From positions 62,001 to 126,000 of the forward strand of contig NZ_AODD01000009.1 of the NCBI RefSeq assembly GCF_000525835.1: DNA of 64,000 bases, given 5' to 3'. This DNA comes from Listeria grandensis FSL F6-0971 (GTDB taxonomy: Bacteria; Bacillota; Bacilli; Lactobacillales; Listeriaceae). The notes under the pieces are model-generated. The model was not told the origin of the DNA. It was given only the letters and a program-made list of their open reading frames with translations, and searched no databases. Made by a program: the position numbers and the translations under genes. Numbering within the stretch: the first letter of the stretch is position 1; the number at the start of each line of letters is the position of its first letter. Of the stretch, positions 1 through 8,992 are shown piece by piece.

Positions 1-1052
1 CTGTATCACGTGATTCGTGGTTTGCCGGCACTTCATTTGTCATTTCGTACAATGTATTTTGATTATCTGTGTTCGTCAAGTAGTCTACCCATTTTTGAGC
101 TACGTCTTTGTTTTTAGAGTAATTCGAGATAACCCAACCTTTACCACCAGCGAATGGCGAATAAGGCTTGTTATTATCAAGTGTTGGAATTTCTGCAACA
201 CCATAGTTTAATTTCGCTTCTTTATAGCTGGCTGCTGACCAAGGTCCACCGATGATGGCGCCCGCTTTACCTTTTATAAACTGATCTTGGATAAAGTCAT
301 CCGCGCTCTTATTGTCTTGCATTCCTTTTGGCCAATAAGTTTGGAACCATTTCGTTGCGTACGTAATTCCTTCGATAGAACCTTCGTTATTCAGACCAAT
401 ATCTTTCGGATTCGTGCCGTTATCACCAAATACATAGCCGCCATAACCCGCTAGCAGACCATATGAGAAATAGAAATCTGTCCATTTAGCAAGAAAGGCT
501 GTTGATTTTCCTTTTTCTGTTTCAAAATTAAAACGAGGATCTTTTGTTAACGCTTCTAGTTCTTTAAAAGTCGTTGGGGCTTTGTCTAGTAAATCTTTAT
601 TGTAATACAGCACGAGTGTCTCAATGATTGCTGGTGCACCGTATATTTTGTCGTCAATCGTCACTTGTTTCACATCATTATCATCAAGTTGATCTTTATT
701 TCCCAATTTCACTTCAGCTAAATGTCCCTGTTGTCCAAGACTACCGATTCTGTCATACGCTGACATCATTACGTCTGGCGCTGTTCCCGCTGGACCATCT
801 AGTGGCAATGCTTCCAGTGTTTCGAACATATCTTTTTTAACTACTTTTAATTGTTACGTCGTTATCTTTTTCGAATTTAGATTTCACTTTATCAATATAT
901 TTTGCATAGCCTTCATCAACGGAAACCGTCAATGTTTTTTTACTGCTATCCGAACTGCTATCTTTTGATGAGCTGCCGCTACCACATGCTGCAAGACTTG
1001 CTACAATTACCAAAACCATTGCTAATAAGCTAAACTTTTTGAATGAACTCAT
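1..1052 (-). pseudogene. Maltose/maltodextrin ABC transporter substrate-binding lipoprotein (MalE-type), partial, apparent +1 frameshift
   Basis: Extracellular solute-binding lipoprotein that would deliver maltodextrins to an ABC importer. The start at 1052 follows a GAGGAGG ribosome site. The N-terminus has a hydrophobic signal and a lipobox LAAC, then a Ser/Lys-rich linker. The frame stops at 837, but the next frame continues without stops to base 1 and reads as a MalE family protein (DMFETLEALPLDGPAG, IIGGPWSA, FAGGKGW). Removing one A from the A4 run (T4 at 845-848 on the plus strand) joins them as VTIKVVKKDMFETL. The C-terminus lies outside the window. The gene is downstream of the GH13 enzyme on the same strand, and operator-like palindromes lie just upstream. 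The family call is secure; whether the frameshift is real is doubtful, because nine other genes here show the same kind of lesion. Confidence 0.85.
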
Positions 1053-1192
1053 TACCTTTTTTCCTCCTCTTTTGGAAAATCCATGCACAACTTATCAATC
1101 ATAGTCTGTGCATTCCTTCTCCACGCCCTATTTTATTCTTTGGTAAAGCATTGTGAAACAGGTTAACCTCTGTAGTCATTATGGCTGATAAC

Positions 1193-1204
1193 GAAAACGT
1201 TTTC
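1193..1204. promoter_or_regulatory. LacI/CcpA-type operator palindrome GAAAACGTTTTC
   Basis: A perfect 12-bp palindrome centred on CG, the hallmark of LacI-family and CcpA (cre) operators. It lies about 140 bp upstream of the malE-type start, between the GH13 stop and malE. It would suit carbon-catabolite or maltodextrin control of the transporter. CcpA and the local LacI regulator cannot be told apart from sequence alone. Confidence 0.5.
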
Positions 1205-1219
1205 AAGATTTATTTCCGT

Positions 1220-1231
1220 GTTACCGATAAC
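1220..1231. promoter_or_regulatory. Candidate maltodextrin-regulator operator GTTACCGATAAC (copy 1)
   Basis: This near-palindromic 12-mer occurs again, inverted, at 3177-3188 upstream of the GH13 gene. The two copies sit in front of the two maltodextrin genes and close to a LacI-family gene, as expected for the operator of a pathway-specific repressor. The binding protein is inferred. Confidence 0.5.
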
Positions 1232-1328
1232 AGGATTATTGGTATGACTTGGGTGGTGGTAACAGGGGTAAGTGTTATCCTGGAAATCGGGCCCTGTTAC
1301 CGCGCCTTGTAAGTTTGTGAAAGGGATA

Positions 1329-3104
1329 TTAGCTCTCTAGAATGGTAAATGATTTCGCTGCTACCTGAATGTCTGTAACAGTTTCATCCGTCCAAACATT
1401 TCGAAGTTCAGTTTGAATACCAAGATCCGATTTTTCAATGCGTTGCACTACTTCACTTTGGTTGAAAAGGAAGATCAAGCGCTTGACGCCTAGTGTCCTT
1501 GAAAATGTTACAATCCGATTTATATCATCAACAACATGCCATTCTAAGTTACCATACGTCAGTATCTCTTGATTCACTTTGCGAAAAGCAATTAATTTCT
1601 TCATGAAGGCTAGCATTTCTTTATCTTGCTTCGCCTCATCCCACTCCATACATTTACGACAAAGCGGGTCATCCGCACCATCCATGCCAATTTCAGTCCC
1701 ATAATAGATACACGGAGAACCGGTATGTGCAAACATGAAAGCTAGCGCTAGTTTTGCCCTCTCTTTATCCCCCTCACATCGCGTCAATAGACGAGCCGTA
1801 TCATGCGAATCAAGCATATTAAACATCACATGATTCACCTGCTCTTGATAGCGCATCAACTGTTCATTAATTCCAGATACCATTTTCGTTGGCTTAATAC
1901 GCTCTTCTACAAAATTCTCAATGATTGTTTGCGTGAAAGGATAGTTCATCACAGAATCGAACTCATCTCCAAGCAACCAAGCCCAAGAATCGTGCCAAAT
2001 TTCCCCAAGGATGTAGATATCTTCTTTTTCGGTGCGCACAGCTTTATTAAATTCCTTCCAAAAGGCGTGATCCACCTCATTAGCAACGTCTAAGCGCCAA
2101 CCATCGATGTCAAATTCGCGAACCCAATACGTTGCAATATCAAGCAAATACTTCTGTACGTCCGGGTTAGTTGTATTTAATTTCGGCATGTGCATCGTAT
2201 ATGCGAACGTATCGAAAGAGAGCGTATTTTCGCCTTCAATATTACCATTTTCACCTGGCGTTACTGGGAATGAATGAATGTGAAACCAGTCTACAAACCT
2301 GGATTCAGAACCATTTTCAAGCACATCTTGCCATTCCGGAGATTTATCCCCAATATGATTAAAAACAGCATCAAGCATTATTTTAATACCGCGGTTATGC
2401 GCTTCTTTTACAAGTTTGCGGAATGTCTCTTTGTCACCGAAATGCGGATCGATTTCAAAATAATTGAGCGTGTCATACTTGTGATTCGTCGACGCCTCGA
2501 ATACAGGTGTCAAGTAAATACCGTTAATGCCAAGCTCTACTAAATAATCCAGATGTTGGATAATACCCTCTATATCTCCACCAAAAAAGTCATCACGTCC
2601 AGGATCTTTGCTTCCCCACGGCAACGCATTTTCCGGTGAAAGGTCAGGATTACCATTGCCAAAGCGCTCTGGGAAAATCTGATACCAAATCGTTTTCTTC
2701 ACCCACTCTGGTGCTTTAAAAACTTCCGACTCATGCAAGAAAGGAAATTTGAAATAATAGTCCATAATCGCGCGATTCTCAGATGTATTTTCATAAAAAC
2801 CCCGTCCTCCGTAAAAAATATCTACTCCGCTAGTATCAACCAAAACAAAGCCGTATTGTAACCTGCGTTGCTCCGGTTTTATGGCAACAAACCAATAGTC
2901 GTGCTCTTCCGTTGTTGCCACCTTACGAAGCGATGTTTCCTTCGACGACCATCCCGCTTTTGTGTGCAGATACGGATCTGCGGCAATCAAAGTGACCTCT
3001 TTCACATCACCCCTCTTACTCCGAATCTTGATATGTAGCGTTTCTGAATCATACCCATATGCATACGAACTAAATGGCTGGTGATAAATTGCTGATTTCT
3101 CCAT
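1329..3104 (-). CDS. GH13 neopullulanase / cyclomaltodextrinase / maltogenic amylase-type glucosidase
   Basis: Hydrolyses alpha-1,4 (and possibly alpha-1,6) bonds of imported maltodextrins or cyclodextrins, probably in the cytoplasm because no signal peptide is present. About 591 residues. An N-terminal beta domain (to about 125) precedes the TIM barrel with all four GH13 regions: DAVFNH (about 246-251), GWRLDVANE with nucleophile Asp340, GEIW with acid/base Glu369, and LDSHDT with Asp436 (numbering from the upstream GTG at 3107). The N-domain and length fit the neopullulanase/cyclomaltodextrinase subgroup rather than secreted alpha-amylase. I chose the ATG at 3104, 9 nt after GGAGG; the GTG at 3107 is an alternative. 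It sits between the transporter lipoprotein gene and a LacI-family regulator, with a shared operator upstream. Substrate preference is inferred from the family. Confidence 0.93.
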   Translation of the reverse strand: MEKSAIYHQPFSSYAYGYDSETLHIKIRSKRGDVKEVTLIAADPYLHTKAGWSSKETSLRKVATTEEHDYWFVAIKPEQRRLQYGFVLVDTSGVDIFYGGRGFYENTSENRAIMDYYFKFPFLHESEVFKAPEWVKKTIWYQIFPERFGNGNPDLSPENALPWGSKDPGRDDFFGGDIEGIIQHLDYLVELGINGIYLTPVFEASTNHKYDTLNYFEIDPHFGDKETFRKLVKEAHNRGIKIMLDAVFNHIGDKSPEWQDVLENGSESRFVDWFHIHSFPVTPGENGNIEGENTLSFDTFAYTMHMPKLNTTNPDVQKYLLDIATYWVREFDIDGWRLDVANEVDHAFWKEFNKAVRTEKEDIYILGEIWHDSWAWLLGDEFDSVMNYPFTQTIIENFVEERIKPTKMVSGINEQLMRYQEQVNHVMFNMLDSHDTARLLTRCEGDKERAKLALAFMFAHTGSPCIYYGTEIGMDGADDPLCRKCMEWDEAKQDKEMLAFMKKLIAFRKVNQEILTYGNLEWHVVDDINRIVTFSRTLGVKRLIFLFNQSEVVQRIEKSDLGIQTELRNVWTDETVTDIQVAAKSFTILES

Positions 3105-3176
3105 CACTAAAAACCTCCTTCAATATCTTCTTCCAAGTTAGCATGCTTTGAAAACACTTACAATCAAATTATGATT

Positions 3177-3188
3177 GTTATCGGTAAC
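3177..3188. promoter_or_regulatory. Candidate maltodextrin-regulator operator GTTATCGGTAAC (copy 2, inverted)
   Basis: Exact reverse complement of the 12-mer at 1220-1231, placed about 75 bp upstream of the GH13 start. A cre-like sequence TGAAAACACTTACA lies at 3149-3162, one base off the central CG of the consensus. Together they suggest combined specific and catabolite control of the GH13 gene. Confidence 0.5.
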
Positions 3189-3590
3189 AGAATGAAAAGC
3201 GGAACGGGCTCGTTCAGCTCCGAAAAAAACTGGAGCGGCCGCAGTAAAAAGCCGCTTTTGCTTTTTATGGAGGGCGTGAAGTTTTCGAGGAGCTAGCCCG
3301 TGAAGCTAGATCGCGAAATTAGGCTACGTAAAAGAACAAAGCATTCCCGCCAACAAGATTACCCTACACGACTAACCGCAGAACTCGAGAACGAGGCACC
3401 AGACCAATCTTGAGAACAATGGACAAGCAATGTTTACACAGGAAGACGCATCTAAACAGGTACTTGTCAGGAAGAAACCAATAGACATAATAAGACCCAC
3501 TGATGTCCCACTACACATACTCATAACACAAACACAGCAACAAAACGCGCAGGAATTTACCCCTACGCGCCAACACTTCTGTCCTATCCA
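3189..3590. other. Intergenic region without a supported gene
   Basis: About 400 bp between the GH13 upstream region and the LacI-type gene. The part at 3195-3260 can form stems (AGCGGC with GCCGCT, AAAAGCGG with CCGCTTTT). Open frames here lack ribosome sites and show no recognisable family. In related genomes a small membrane-protein gene can sit at this position, but I could not read one here. Confidence 0.4.
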
Positions 3591-4557
3591 CTACTCTCTC
3601 CCAATCACCGTTGAACCCCTCACAATTAGCTCTGGTGGAAACAAAATAGAACCCTGTTTTGCACCACCTTCATTAATTTTTTTCAGCAATAACTGTGCAC
3701 ACGTCTCCCCCATCTCGATCACGGGAGAACGCACGGTTGTAATTTTGGGTGAAGAAATTCGATCTAGAAAAACACCGTCAAATCCCGTCACTGCAATATT
3801 TTCCCCAAATCGTTTGTGCAGAAAATTCGCGGCCCGAATGACGCCTACCGCCATCCGATCTGATGCACATATAACCGCTATTGGTTCAGTAGCCTTACGC
3901 AAAATATCTAGCGCCTTCTTCTCCGCAACCCGCGAACTATTTTTCATAAAATAACTTTCCTCTGTTAGATCATGTTCTTTCATCACTTCAGAATAGCCGG
4001 TGAGCCTAGAACGCATAAATTCCTCTTCCAACAAATTAATACCAAAAAAAATAATGTGCCGAAAGCCAATCTCGTACACATGTTTTGTTGCTAGTTCGGC
4101 ACCCATTCGGTTATCGACGTCAATAGCATCGATATCACGCCTATTCTCCCCGTACGCAATCACCGGTTTTTCAAGCCCTGCAATCACCTTCTCAATTTCG
4201 CAATCACGCATTCCTGTCACAATCAACCCATCATACGGCCCAATATTTTTAGATTTTTGTGTCACCAGTTGCAACGAATAGGAATGCTTATCGAGCTCCC
4301 TACTTATCCCTGTCAAAAGGTTCATATAGTAAGGCTCGACCGTATCAATCTCCTCTAAAATTAAAAACTTTACAACTTGTGTTCGATTTTGTACAAGTGC
4401 TCTAGCTGCATAATTAGGCACATACTCCAACTCTTCCATTGCGCTATACACCAATTGTTTCAATTCGTCAGAAACTTGGTCTGGGTGATTAATCACACGC
4501 GAAACAGTCATTTTAGAAACATTTGCTTTTTTTTGCAACATCAGCTAATGTAGCCAT
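3591..4557 (-). pseudogene. LacI-family transcriptional regulator of the maltodextrin locus (MalR-like), apparent +1 frameshift
   Basis: DNA-binding sugar-responsive repressor. The start is ATG at 4557 after GGAGG. Its first codons read MATLADVAKK, then the frame breaks at an A8 run (T8 at 4527-4534). With seven A residues it continues KANVSKMTVSRVINHPDQVS, a textbook LacI helix-turn-helix, followed by the periplasmic-binding-protein-like sensor domain (PYDGLIVTG, ICASDRMAVG, ITTVRSPVIEMGE). The corrected product is about 321 residues, a normal length. If the lesion were real it would remove the first HTH helix and inactivate DNA binding. It is upstream of, and co-directional with, the GH13 gene, and probably acts at the GTTACCGATAAC sites. 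Confidence 0.88.
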
Positions 4558-4668
4558 CCATATCCTCCCTTGCTACTTCTTCTCCATTTTATTGTAGCAG
4601 TTTTTCTGTAAAAAGGTAGCATTTTAATTTCTTTCCCTATAACTAAAAACGTGATTTAAAGCACAAAA

Positions 4669-4701
4669 AAAAACACTTCTCCCCAGAGGAAAAATGTTTT
4701 G
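4669..4701 (-). terminator. Intrinsic terminator after the small membrane protein gene
   Basis: Imperfect stem AAAACATTTTTCC / GGAGAAGTGTTTT followed by a long T-run on the minus strand, 13 bp past the stop at 4714. Confidence 0.6.
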
Positions 4702-4713
4702 AACGTATGTAAT

Positions 4714-4956
4714 TTATCTTTTTGAAATGACAATAACTTTTTTTACAGCGCGATGTTCTTTCCACGTTTGGAGTAGTTTCACAAGCAATTTAATTCCTAC
4801 AGCTAGCCAACCGCATATAGTTCCGATAAGAACAGCTATGAGTCCAACAATCATAAACTCAAACACCGGAAAAGTAGGTCCACTAATAGTAGCAATACCC
4901 AGAATAAAAACAACAATCATCGGAATGACAAAATACCGTATCTCATGCTCCCCCAC
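4714..4956 (-). CDS. Small two-helix membrane protein, unknown function
   Basis: 80 residues with two strongly hydrophobic segments (about 9-26 and 32-60) and a basic C-terminal tail (KEHRAVKKVIVISKR). It starts at GTG 4956, 8 nt after AAAGGAG. It is followed by a terminator and is monocistronic. I do not recognise a family. The good ribosome site and terminator support a real gene. Confidence 0.65.
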   Translation of the reverse strand: MGEHEIRYFVIPMIVVFILGIATISGPTFPVFEFMIVGLIAVLIGTICGWLAVGIKLLVKLLQTWKEHRAVKKVIVISKR

Positions 4957-5182
4957 ACCAAACGCTCCTTTACAAAATAATATTCTACTAAACTTTTATG
5001 CCTAAATCATAATTCCAGTATACTCCCAAACCCCGCTTTTTTCAACAAGAAAAGCGCTTACATTTTATATTTATGAAAAAATGGTGAACAAGCTGTATTC
5101 ATTGCTATCACCCATTTACCTCATAATTCTTTCGATTCCATCACAAAAAAGAAACATTTGTCTACAAATTGTAACATTCATT

Positions 5183-6088
5183 TCAGCCTTCCAATTGATC
5201 TATTTGCATACTTTTCGCCTTAAAATACTCTTCTAAGAGCGAATTAACAAATTTAGCCGTCTTATTTTTATCGTCATTTAGTGGATTTACTCCAGTAAAT
5301 GTCATTGCACTAATCTTGTTACTGAGTGCTAGATTTCTCATGAAATAGCGAATTTCTCTCCAATAAATCCCACCCTGTGAAATAAAATCTGTTCCTGGTG
5401 TAAACTCTGGATCAACCGCATCCACATCTAGCACTAAATGCACATCCCCATTCCTCCTAGCTAGCCACTGAATAATTTCATCCGTCATCATCGCAAAGCC
5501 CATTCGATCAATCGTTGTCATTTCAAAATGAAGGATTTTCTCTGCCTCAATCACATGTATTTCTTCTCTATCAATACGTCTTGTCCCTACAATACATACA
5601 TTATCACCTCGAACAAAACGATGGTTCATAATACTTTCTAGTTCCTCAGGCCCCTTTCCGATAACTGTCGCCATCACATTATGGCATAAGTTCTCTTGAT
5701 TTAGTTGCGTCCCCATATCCGCATGTGCGTTTACCCAAATGACCACCTGCTCATTTCCATCGCTCTGTACCCCAGCAATCGAGCTAAGTGATATAAATTG
5801 ATCCCCACCAAAAATAATCGGCATACCACCTTCCGCCTTCATATCTGCGACGATTTCTCTTAGTTCTTTTGATTTATATGTAATCGCTTTCAAATCCTTT
5901 GATTTCAAAATAGCCTCTTGTTCCATATCAGTAAAGAACGCCATGTTGTGATAATCTACAACGCTATCTACCATCTTCTCTAGCATTTCCACAATCCCCG
6001 TATATCGGATCGCATATGGCGCTAAAGCTACGCCTTGCCTTCCTTCATGAAACATCCACGGTACACCGAGAATCCCGAGCTTCTCCAT
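5183..6088 (-). CDS. Arginase/agmatinase-fold (ureohydrolase superfamily) protein with substituted metal ligands
   Basis: 301 residues from ATG 6088, chosen over an in-frame ATG 42 nt upstream because AAAGGTG sits 6 nt before it. The arginase-fold landmarks are in order: GGDQ (94-97), NAHADMGT (120-127), VLDVDAVDPEFTPGT (219-233). Canonical ureohydrolases have GGDH and DAHxD, so the first His ligand is Gln97 and one Asp ligand is Asn120. His122, Asp124, Asp221 and Asp223 are kept. Two of six Mn ligands are therefore replaced, and binuclear catalysis is doubtful. It may bind one metal, act on another substrate, or have a non-catalytic role. The family is clear; the function is not. The gene appears monocistronic. 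Confidence 0.8.
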   Translation of the reverse strand: MEKLGILGVPWMFHEGRQGVALAPYAIRYTGIVEMLEKMVDSVVDYHNMAFFTDMEQEAILKSKDLKAITYKSKELREIVADMKAEGGMPIIFGGDQFISLSSIAGVQSDGNEQVVIWVNAHADMGTQLNQENLCHNVMATVIGKGPEELESIMNHRFVRGDNVCIVGTRRIDREEIHVIEAEKILHFEMTTIDRMGFAMMTDEIIQWLARRNGDVHLVLDVDAVDPEFTPGTDFISQGGIYWREIRYFMRNLALSNKISAMTFTGVNPLNDDKNKTAKFVNSLLEEYFKAKSMQIDQLEG

Positions 6089-6351
6089 CCACTTCACCTT
6101 TTCTATATATATTATCTTACATTCTATCATAAGTTCCTATCTTTTCCAAAATATAAACTTTTTCTTTTTATTACTAATTTTGTATTTTGATTGTCTTTGC
6201 TGTACTGAAAAACCGTTTTTGACCTTAAAGAAAACTAGATTTCACACAAAAAAAGGGCTTCAAAAGCTGTTTTTACCGCTTTTACGTCCTACTCTTTTTC
6301 TGTTAGGATGATGGTAGTCCTCCTGTACAAACCTTTTGTATAGTTGTAGAT

Positions 6352-6450
6352 GAATTGCAAAGAAAGCGTAAAGAGATGGCACCTCCCCCCTTTTATCCTT
6401 AGAAGTTCCCCCCAGAATTTTTTAGGTTTAATTATGCCATCTCTTTGCAA
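6352..6450. repeat. Long-arm inverted repeat between the arginase-like gene and kimA
   Basis: AAAGAGATGGCA (6370-6381) is inverted at 6435-6446. The right arm extends as GCAATT, which pairs with AATTGC further left after an 11-nt bulge. The 53-nt loop holds two C6 tracts about 23 nt apart. It directly follows the kimA stop (minus strand) but lacks a classic T-run. It could be an unusual terminator, an mRNA 3' stabiliser or a separate structured RNA. Confidence 0.45.
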
Positions 6451-6453
6451 TTT

Positions 6454-8277
6454 CTATTCTTTTAAATGATATGGATAAGTTGCTACGACAACATCCTTTT
6501 TAAATAAAAGCTTGGTTCGAATCAATAAACTTGTTTGGTTATGCAAAACGTTTTGCCAACCTTTCTTCGGGATGAACTGTGGTATTAGCACTGTTAATGA
6601 GTAATTATCTTGGTTAGCTTTTTGCTGTGCTGTATCAATAAATTTCATTAAAGGCTCTGTAATCGAGCGATACGTAGAGTATAAATCTGCGATACGAACT
6701 TCCGGGTGTATCCTGTTCCATCGTTCTACAAATTCTTTTCCTTCTTGCCTATCTAATGACACATGAACCGCAATAACTGTATCTCCGATTGATTTCGCAT
6801 AACGCAGAGCCCCCTCGACCACTTTCGTCGTATCAGACACACAAATAACAACAGCATTTCCTTCAAACGCAGGTAAATCCATTTGTTCATCAATACGTAG
6901 CTGTGGTGCTAATTTTGCGTAGTGTGAGCGCGTTCTGTGGAAAACATAAATCATTACAGGCATGAAGATAAATACTGGCCACACCTCACTCATTCTAGTG
7001 ATAAATAAGACCATAAGCACAGTAAATGATATCAGTGCCCCGAGTAAGTTAGCAGATAGTTTTTTCATATAACCCTCGGGCTTTTCTTTTACCCACTTGA
7101 TAATCATACCCGTTTGTGAAAGCGTGAAGGGAATAAACACACCAACCGAATATAGTGGTATAAGTGATTCCGTCTTCCCTTGAAAAAGAATAATCAAAAG
7201 GATAGAGCCAAGCGCCAATGTGATTATCCCATTAGAATAACCTAGCCGATCCCCTTTATCTAAATACATCCGTGGCATATATTTATCTTTTGACAAATTA
7301 AAAGCTAGTAATGGGAATGCTGAAAATCCAGTATTGGCTGCTAGGACCAAAATAAGTGCAGTTGTCGCTTGAATAAAATAATAAAAGAAGTTTCGACCAA
7401 ATATATTCTCAGCAATTTGTGATAGTACCGTAGATTTTAGTTCAGGTACCACACCATAGAAATAAGCCAGTAGTGTGATGCCTACAAAGAAGAACCCTAG
7501 AATAGATGCCATCATAATTAATGTCCGAGAAGCATTTTTTGCTTTTGGATCTTTAAATAACGGCACTGCATTTGAAATAGCCTCGATACCTGTAAGTGAT
7601 GCAGATCCAGATGCAAATGCTCTCAATAATAGGATGAGCGTGACGCCAGATACATGCGTACCAACAGAAGCAGTTTCATGCGTGACATCTTGTCCCATCG
7701 CTAATTTGACTAGTCCAGTAACAATCATAACAATCATCGAGAAAACAAATAAATATACTGGAATTGCCAGAATAGTTGCCGATTCTGTCACCCCACGCAA
7801 ATTAATGATGGTAACAACAATGACCAACACAATCGCAAGTGGTACTGCGAATTGGTACAGCGACGGTATTGCTGCGATAATCGCGTCTGTACCAGATGAG
7901 ACACTTACTGCTACGGTCAACATGTAGTCCACTAACAAAGATCCACCAGCAACCAAACCCGCGTTCTTACCAATGTTTTCTCTGGAAACAACATAAGCAC
8001 CGCCGCCCTGTGGATAAGCGTAGATGATTTGCCGATACGATAAGCTGAGTGCAAATAATAGTACTAATACGCAAAGCGCGATCGGTAAAGAATACCACAT
8101 TGCTGCGGCTCCCACAGTAATCAATACAAGTAATATTTGCTCAGTTCCATAAGCAACAGATGACAGCGCATCCGATGATAATACAGCTAATGCCTTTAGT
8201 TTTCCTAGTTTCTGATCTCCGGCCTCTGAAGATTTAAGAGGTTTACCAATCAGCATTCTTTTTAATGGAGATGCCAT
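6454..8277 (-). CDS. kimA: High-affinity potassium importer KimA (APC/KUP-like, c-di-AMP target family)
   Basis: 607-residue membrane protein with about 12 hydrophobic segments and a C-terminal cytosolic USP-like domain (from about 460: NAVVICVSDTTKVVEGALRYAKS) that binds c-di-AMP in characterised KimA. Asp36, Tyr43 and Asp117, the potassium-coordinating positions of Bacillus subtilis KimA, fall at exactly these numbers (SSDALSSVAYG, LLVDYML). The length matches too. The start is ATG 8277 after GGTAGGGAG. A TATAAT box lies about 70 bp upstream, leaving a short leader. I see no room for the c-di-AMP riboswitch that precedes kimA in Bacillus, so control is probably at protein level. It would support potassium uptake at low external K+. 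Confidence 0.93.
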   Translation of the reverse strand: MASPLKRMLIGKPLKSSEAGDQKLGKLKALAVLSSDALSSVAYGTEQILLVLITVGAAAMWYSLPIALCVLVLLFALSLSYRQIIYAYPQGGGAYVVSRENIGKNAGLVAGGSLLVDYMLTVAVSVSSGTDAIIAAIPSLYQFAVPLAIVLVIVVTIINLRGVTESATILAIPVYLFVFSMIVMIVTGLVKLAMGQDVTHETASVGTHVSGVTLILLLRAFASGSASLTGIEAISNAVPLFKDPKAKNASRTLIMMASILGFFFVGITLLAYFYGVVPELKSTVLSQIAENIFGRNFFYYFIQATTALILVLAANTGFSAFPLLAFNLSKDKYMPRMYLDKGDRLGYSNGIITLALGSILLIILFQGKTESLIPLYSVGVFIPFTLSQTGMIIKWVKEKPEGYMKKLSANLLGALISFTVLMVLFITRMSEVWPVFIFMPVMIYVFHRTRSHYAKLAPQLRIDEQMDLPAFEGNAVVICVSDTTKVVEGALRYAKSIGDTVIAVHVSLDRQEGKEFVERWNRIHPEVRIADLYSTYRSITEPLMKFIDTAQQKANQDNYSLTVLIPQFIPKKGWQNVLHNQTSLLIRTKLLFKKDVVVATYPYHLKE

Positions 8278-8343
8278 TTCGCTCCCTACCTTTTTTAACG
8301 AAATTTTTTATGAAATTTACCCTTTAAAAATAGCATACGTCAC

Positions 8344-8349
8344 ATTATA
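8344..8349 (-). promoter_or_regulatory. Probable -10 box of kimA
   Basis: TATAAT on the minus strand about 67 bp upstream of the kimA start. No good -35 box is evident, so this is tentative. Confidence 0.4.
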
Positions 8350-8551
8350 ACACAGCGATTTAAAAATGGAATACCCTTTTATATTTAGAGTGATTAGCTA
8401 GTACTTATTTAGGCATCCCTTCAAAATCTGCGCTCTAAAAGTCGATTTTTTAGCAACTACTGAAAAATAACATATCCTCCTATTCCCTTGTTATTCTAAG
8501 CTTGAAACCTTATTTTATATTTTTCTGAATAAAAAGAATTCAATTTAAGTA

Positions 8552-8581
8552 TTTACAAACCACCCATTCTCTTTATATAAT
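8552..8581 (+). promoter_or_regulatory. Promoter of the tRNA cluster
   Basis: TTTACA (8552-8557) and TATAAT (8576-8581) with an 18-nt spacer, 30 bp before the first tRNA. This is typical of a housekeeping sigma-A promoter. Confidence 0.75.
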
Positions 8582-8611
8582 AGTTTTCGGCTGGTAAATT
8601 TGCTAGCATCT

Positions 8612-8683
8612 GGCCCGTTGGTCAAGCGGTTAAGACACCGCCCTTTCACGGCGGTAACACGGGTTCGAATCCCGTACGGGTCA
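8612..8683 (+). tRNA. tRNA-Glu (anticodon TTC)
   Basis: Complete cloverleaf: acceptor GGCCCGT/ACGGGTC, anticodon stem CCGCC/GGCGG with loop CTTTCAC, T-loop GTTCGAATC, discriminator A. No encoded CCA. First of six clustered tRNA genes. Confidence 0.97.
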
Positions 8684-8759
8684 CTTTTTAAATTTTTTTT
8701 GTAGCAAAACACTGGTCAAAACAGAAAATATGTTATATTATGAGATAGTATCTTTTATC

Positions 8760-8835
8760 GGGGGCTTAGCTCAGCTGGGAGAGCATCTGCCTTACAAGCA
8801 GAGGGTCAGCGGTTCGATCCCGTTAGCCCCCACCA
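8760..8835 (+). tRNA. tRNA-Val (anticodon TAC)
   Basis: Acceptor GGGGGCT/AGCCCCC, anticodon loop CTTACAA, T-loop GTTCGATCC, encoded CCA end. The 76-bp gap before it contains TATATTATG-like sequence that might act as a second promoter. Confidence 0.97.
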
Positions 8836-8898
8836 TTCATCTGTAATTGTTATTTAGGAAACAGTTCTCTTGGGCGGTCGAACAGAATATTCTGTTTT

Positions 8899-8972
8899 GC
8901 CAACTTAGCTCAATCTGGTAGAGCAACTGAATCGTAATCAGTAGGTTGCGGGTTCAATTCCTGCAGTTGGCA
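8899..8972 (+). tRNA. tRNA-Thr (anticodon CGT)
   Basis: Acceptor GCCAACT/AGTTGGC, anticodon stem ACTGA/TCAGT with loop ATCGTAA giving anticodon CGT (codon ACG). The D-loop (CAATCTGGTA) is slightly long. No encoded CCA. The perfect palindrome AACAGAATATTCTGTT lies 3 nt upstream. Confidence 0.93.
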
Positions 8973-8992
8973 TTAGATTTATGTTTTTATAT

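Noticed and set aside
3430-3954. Plus-strand frame of 174 codons
   Set aside because: Mostly antisense to the LacI-type gene; no ribosome site and no family.
8278-8611. c-di-AMP riboswitch upstream of kimA
   Set aside because: Searched by eye for the long GC-rich structured leader; only AT-rich sequence and a promoter-like box found.
8881-8896. LexA-like box at AACAGAATATTCTGTT
   Set aside because: The Gram-positive LexA consensus is CGAAC-N4-GTTCG; half-site sequence and spacing do not match.
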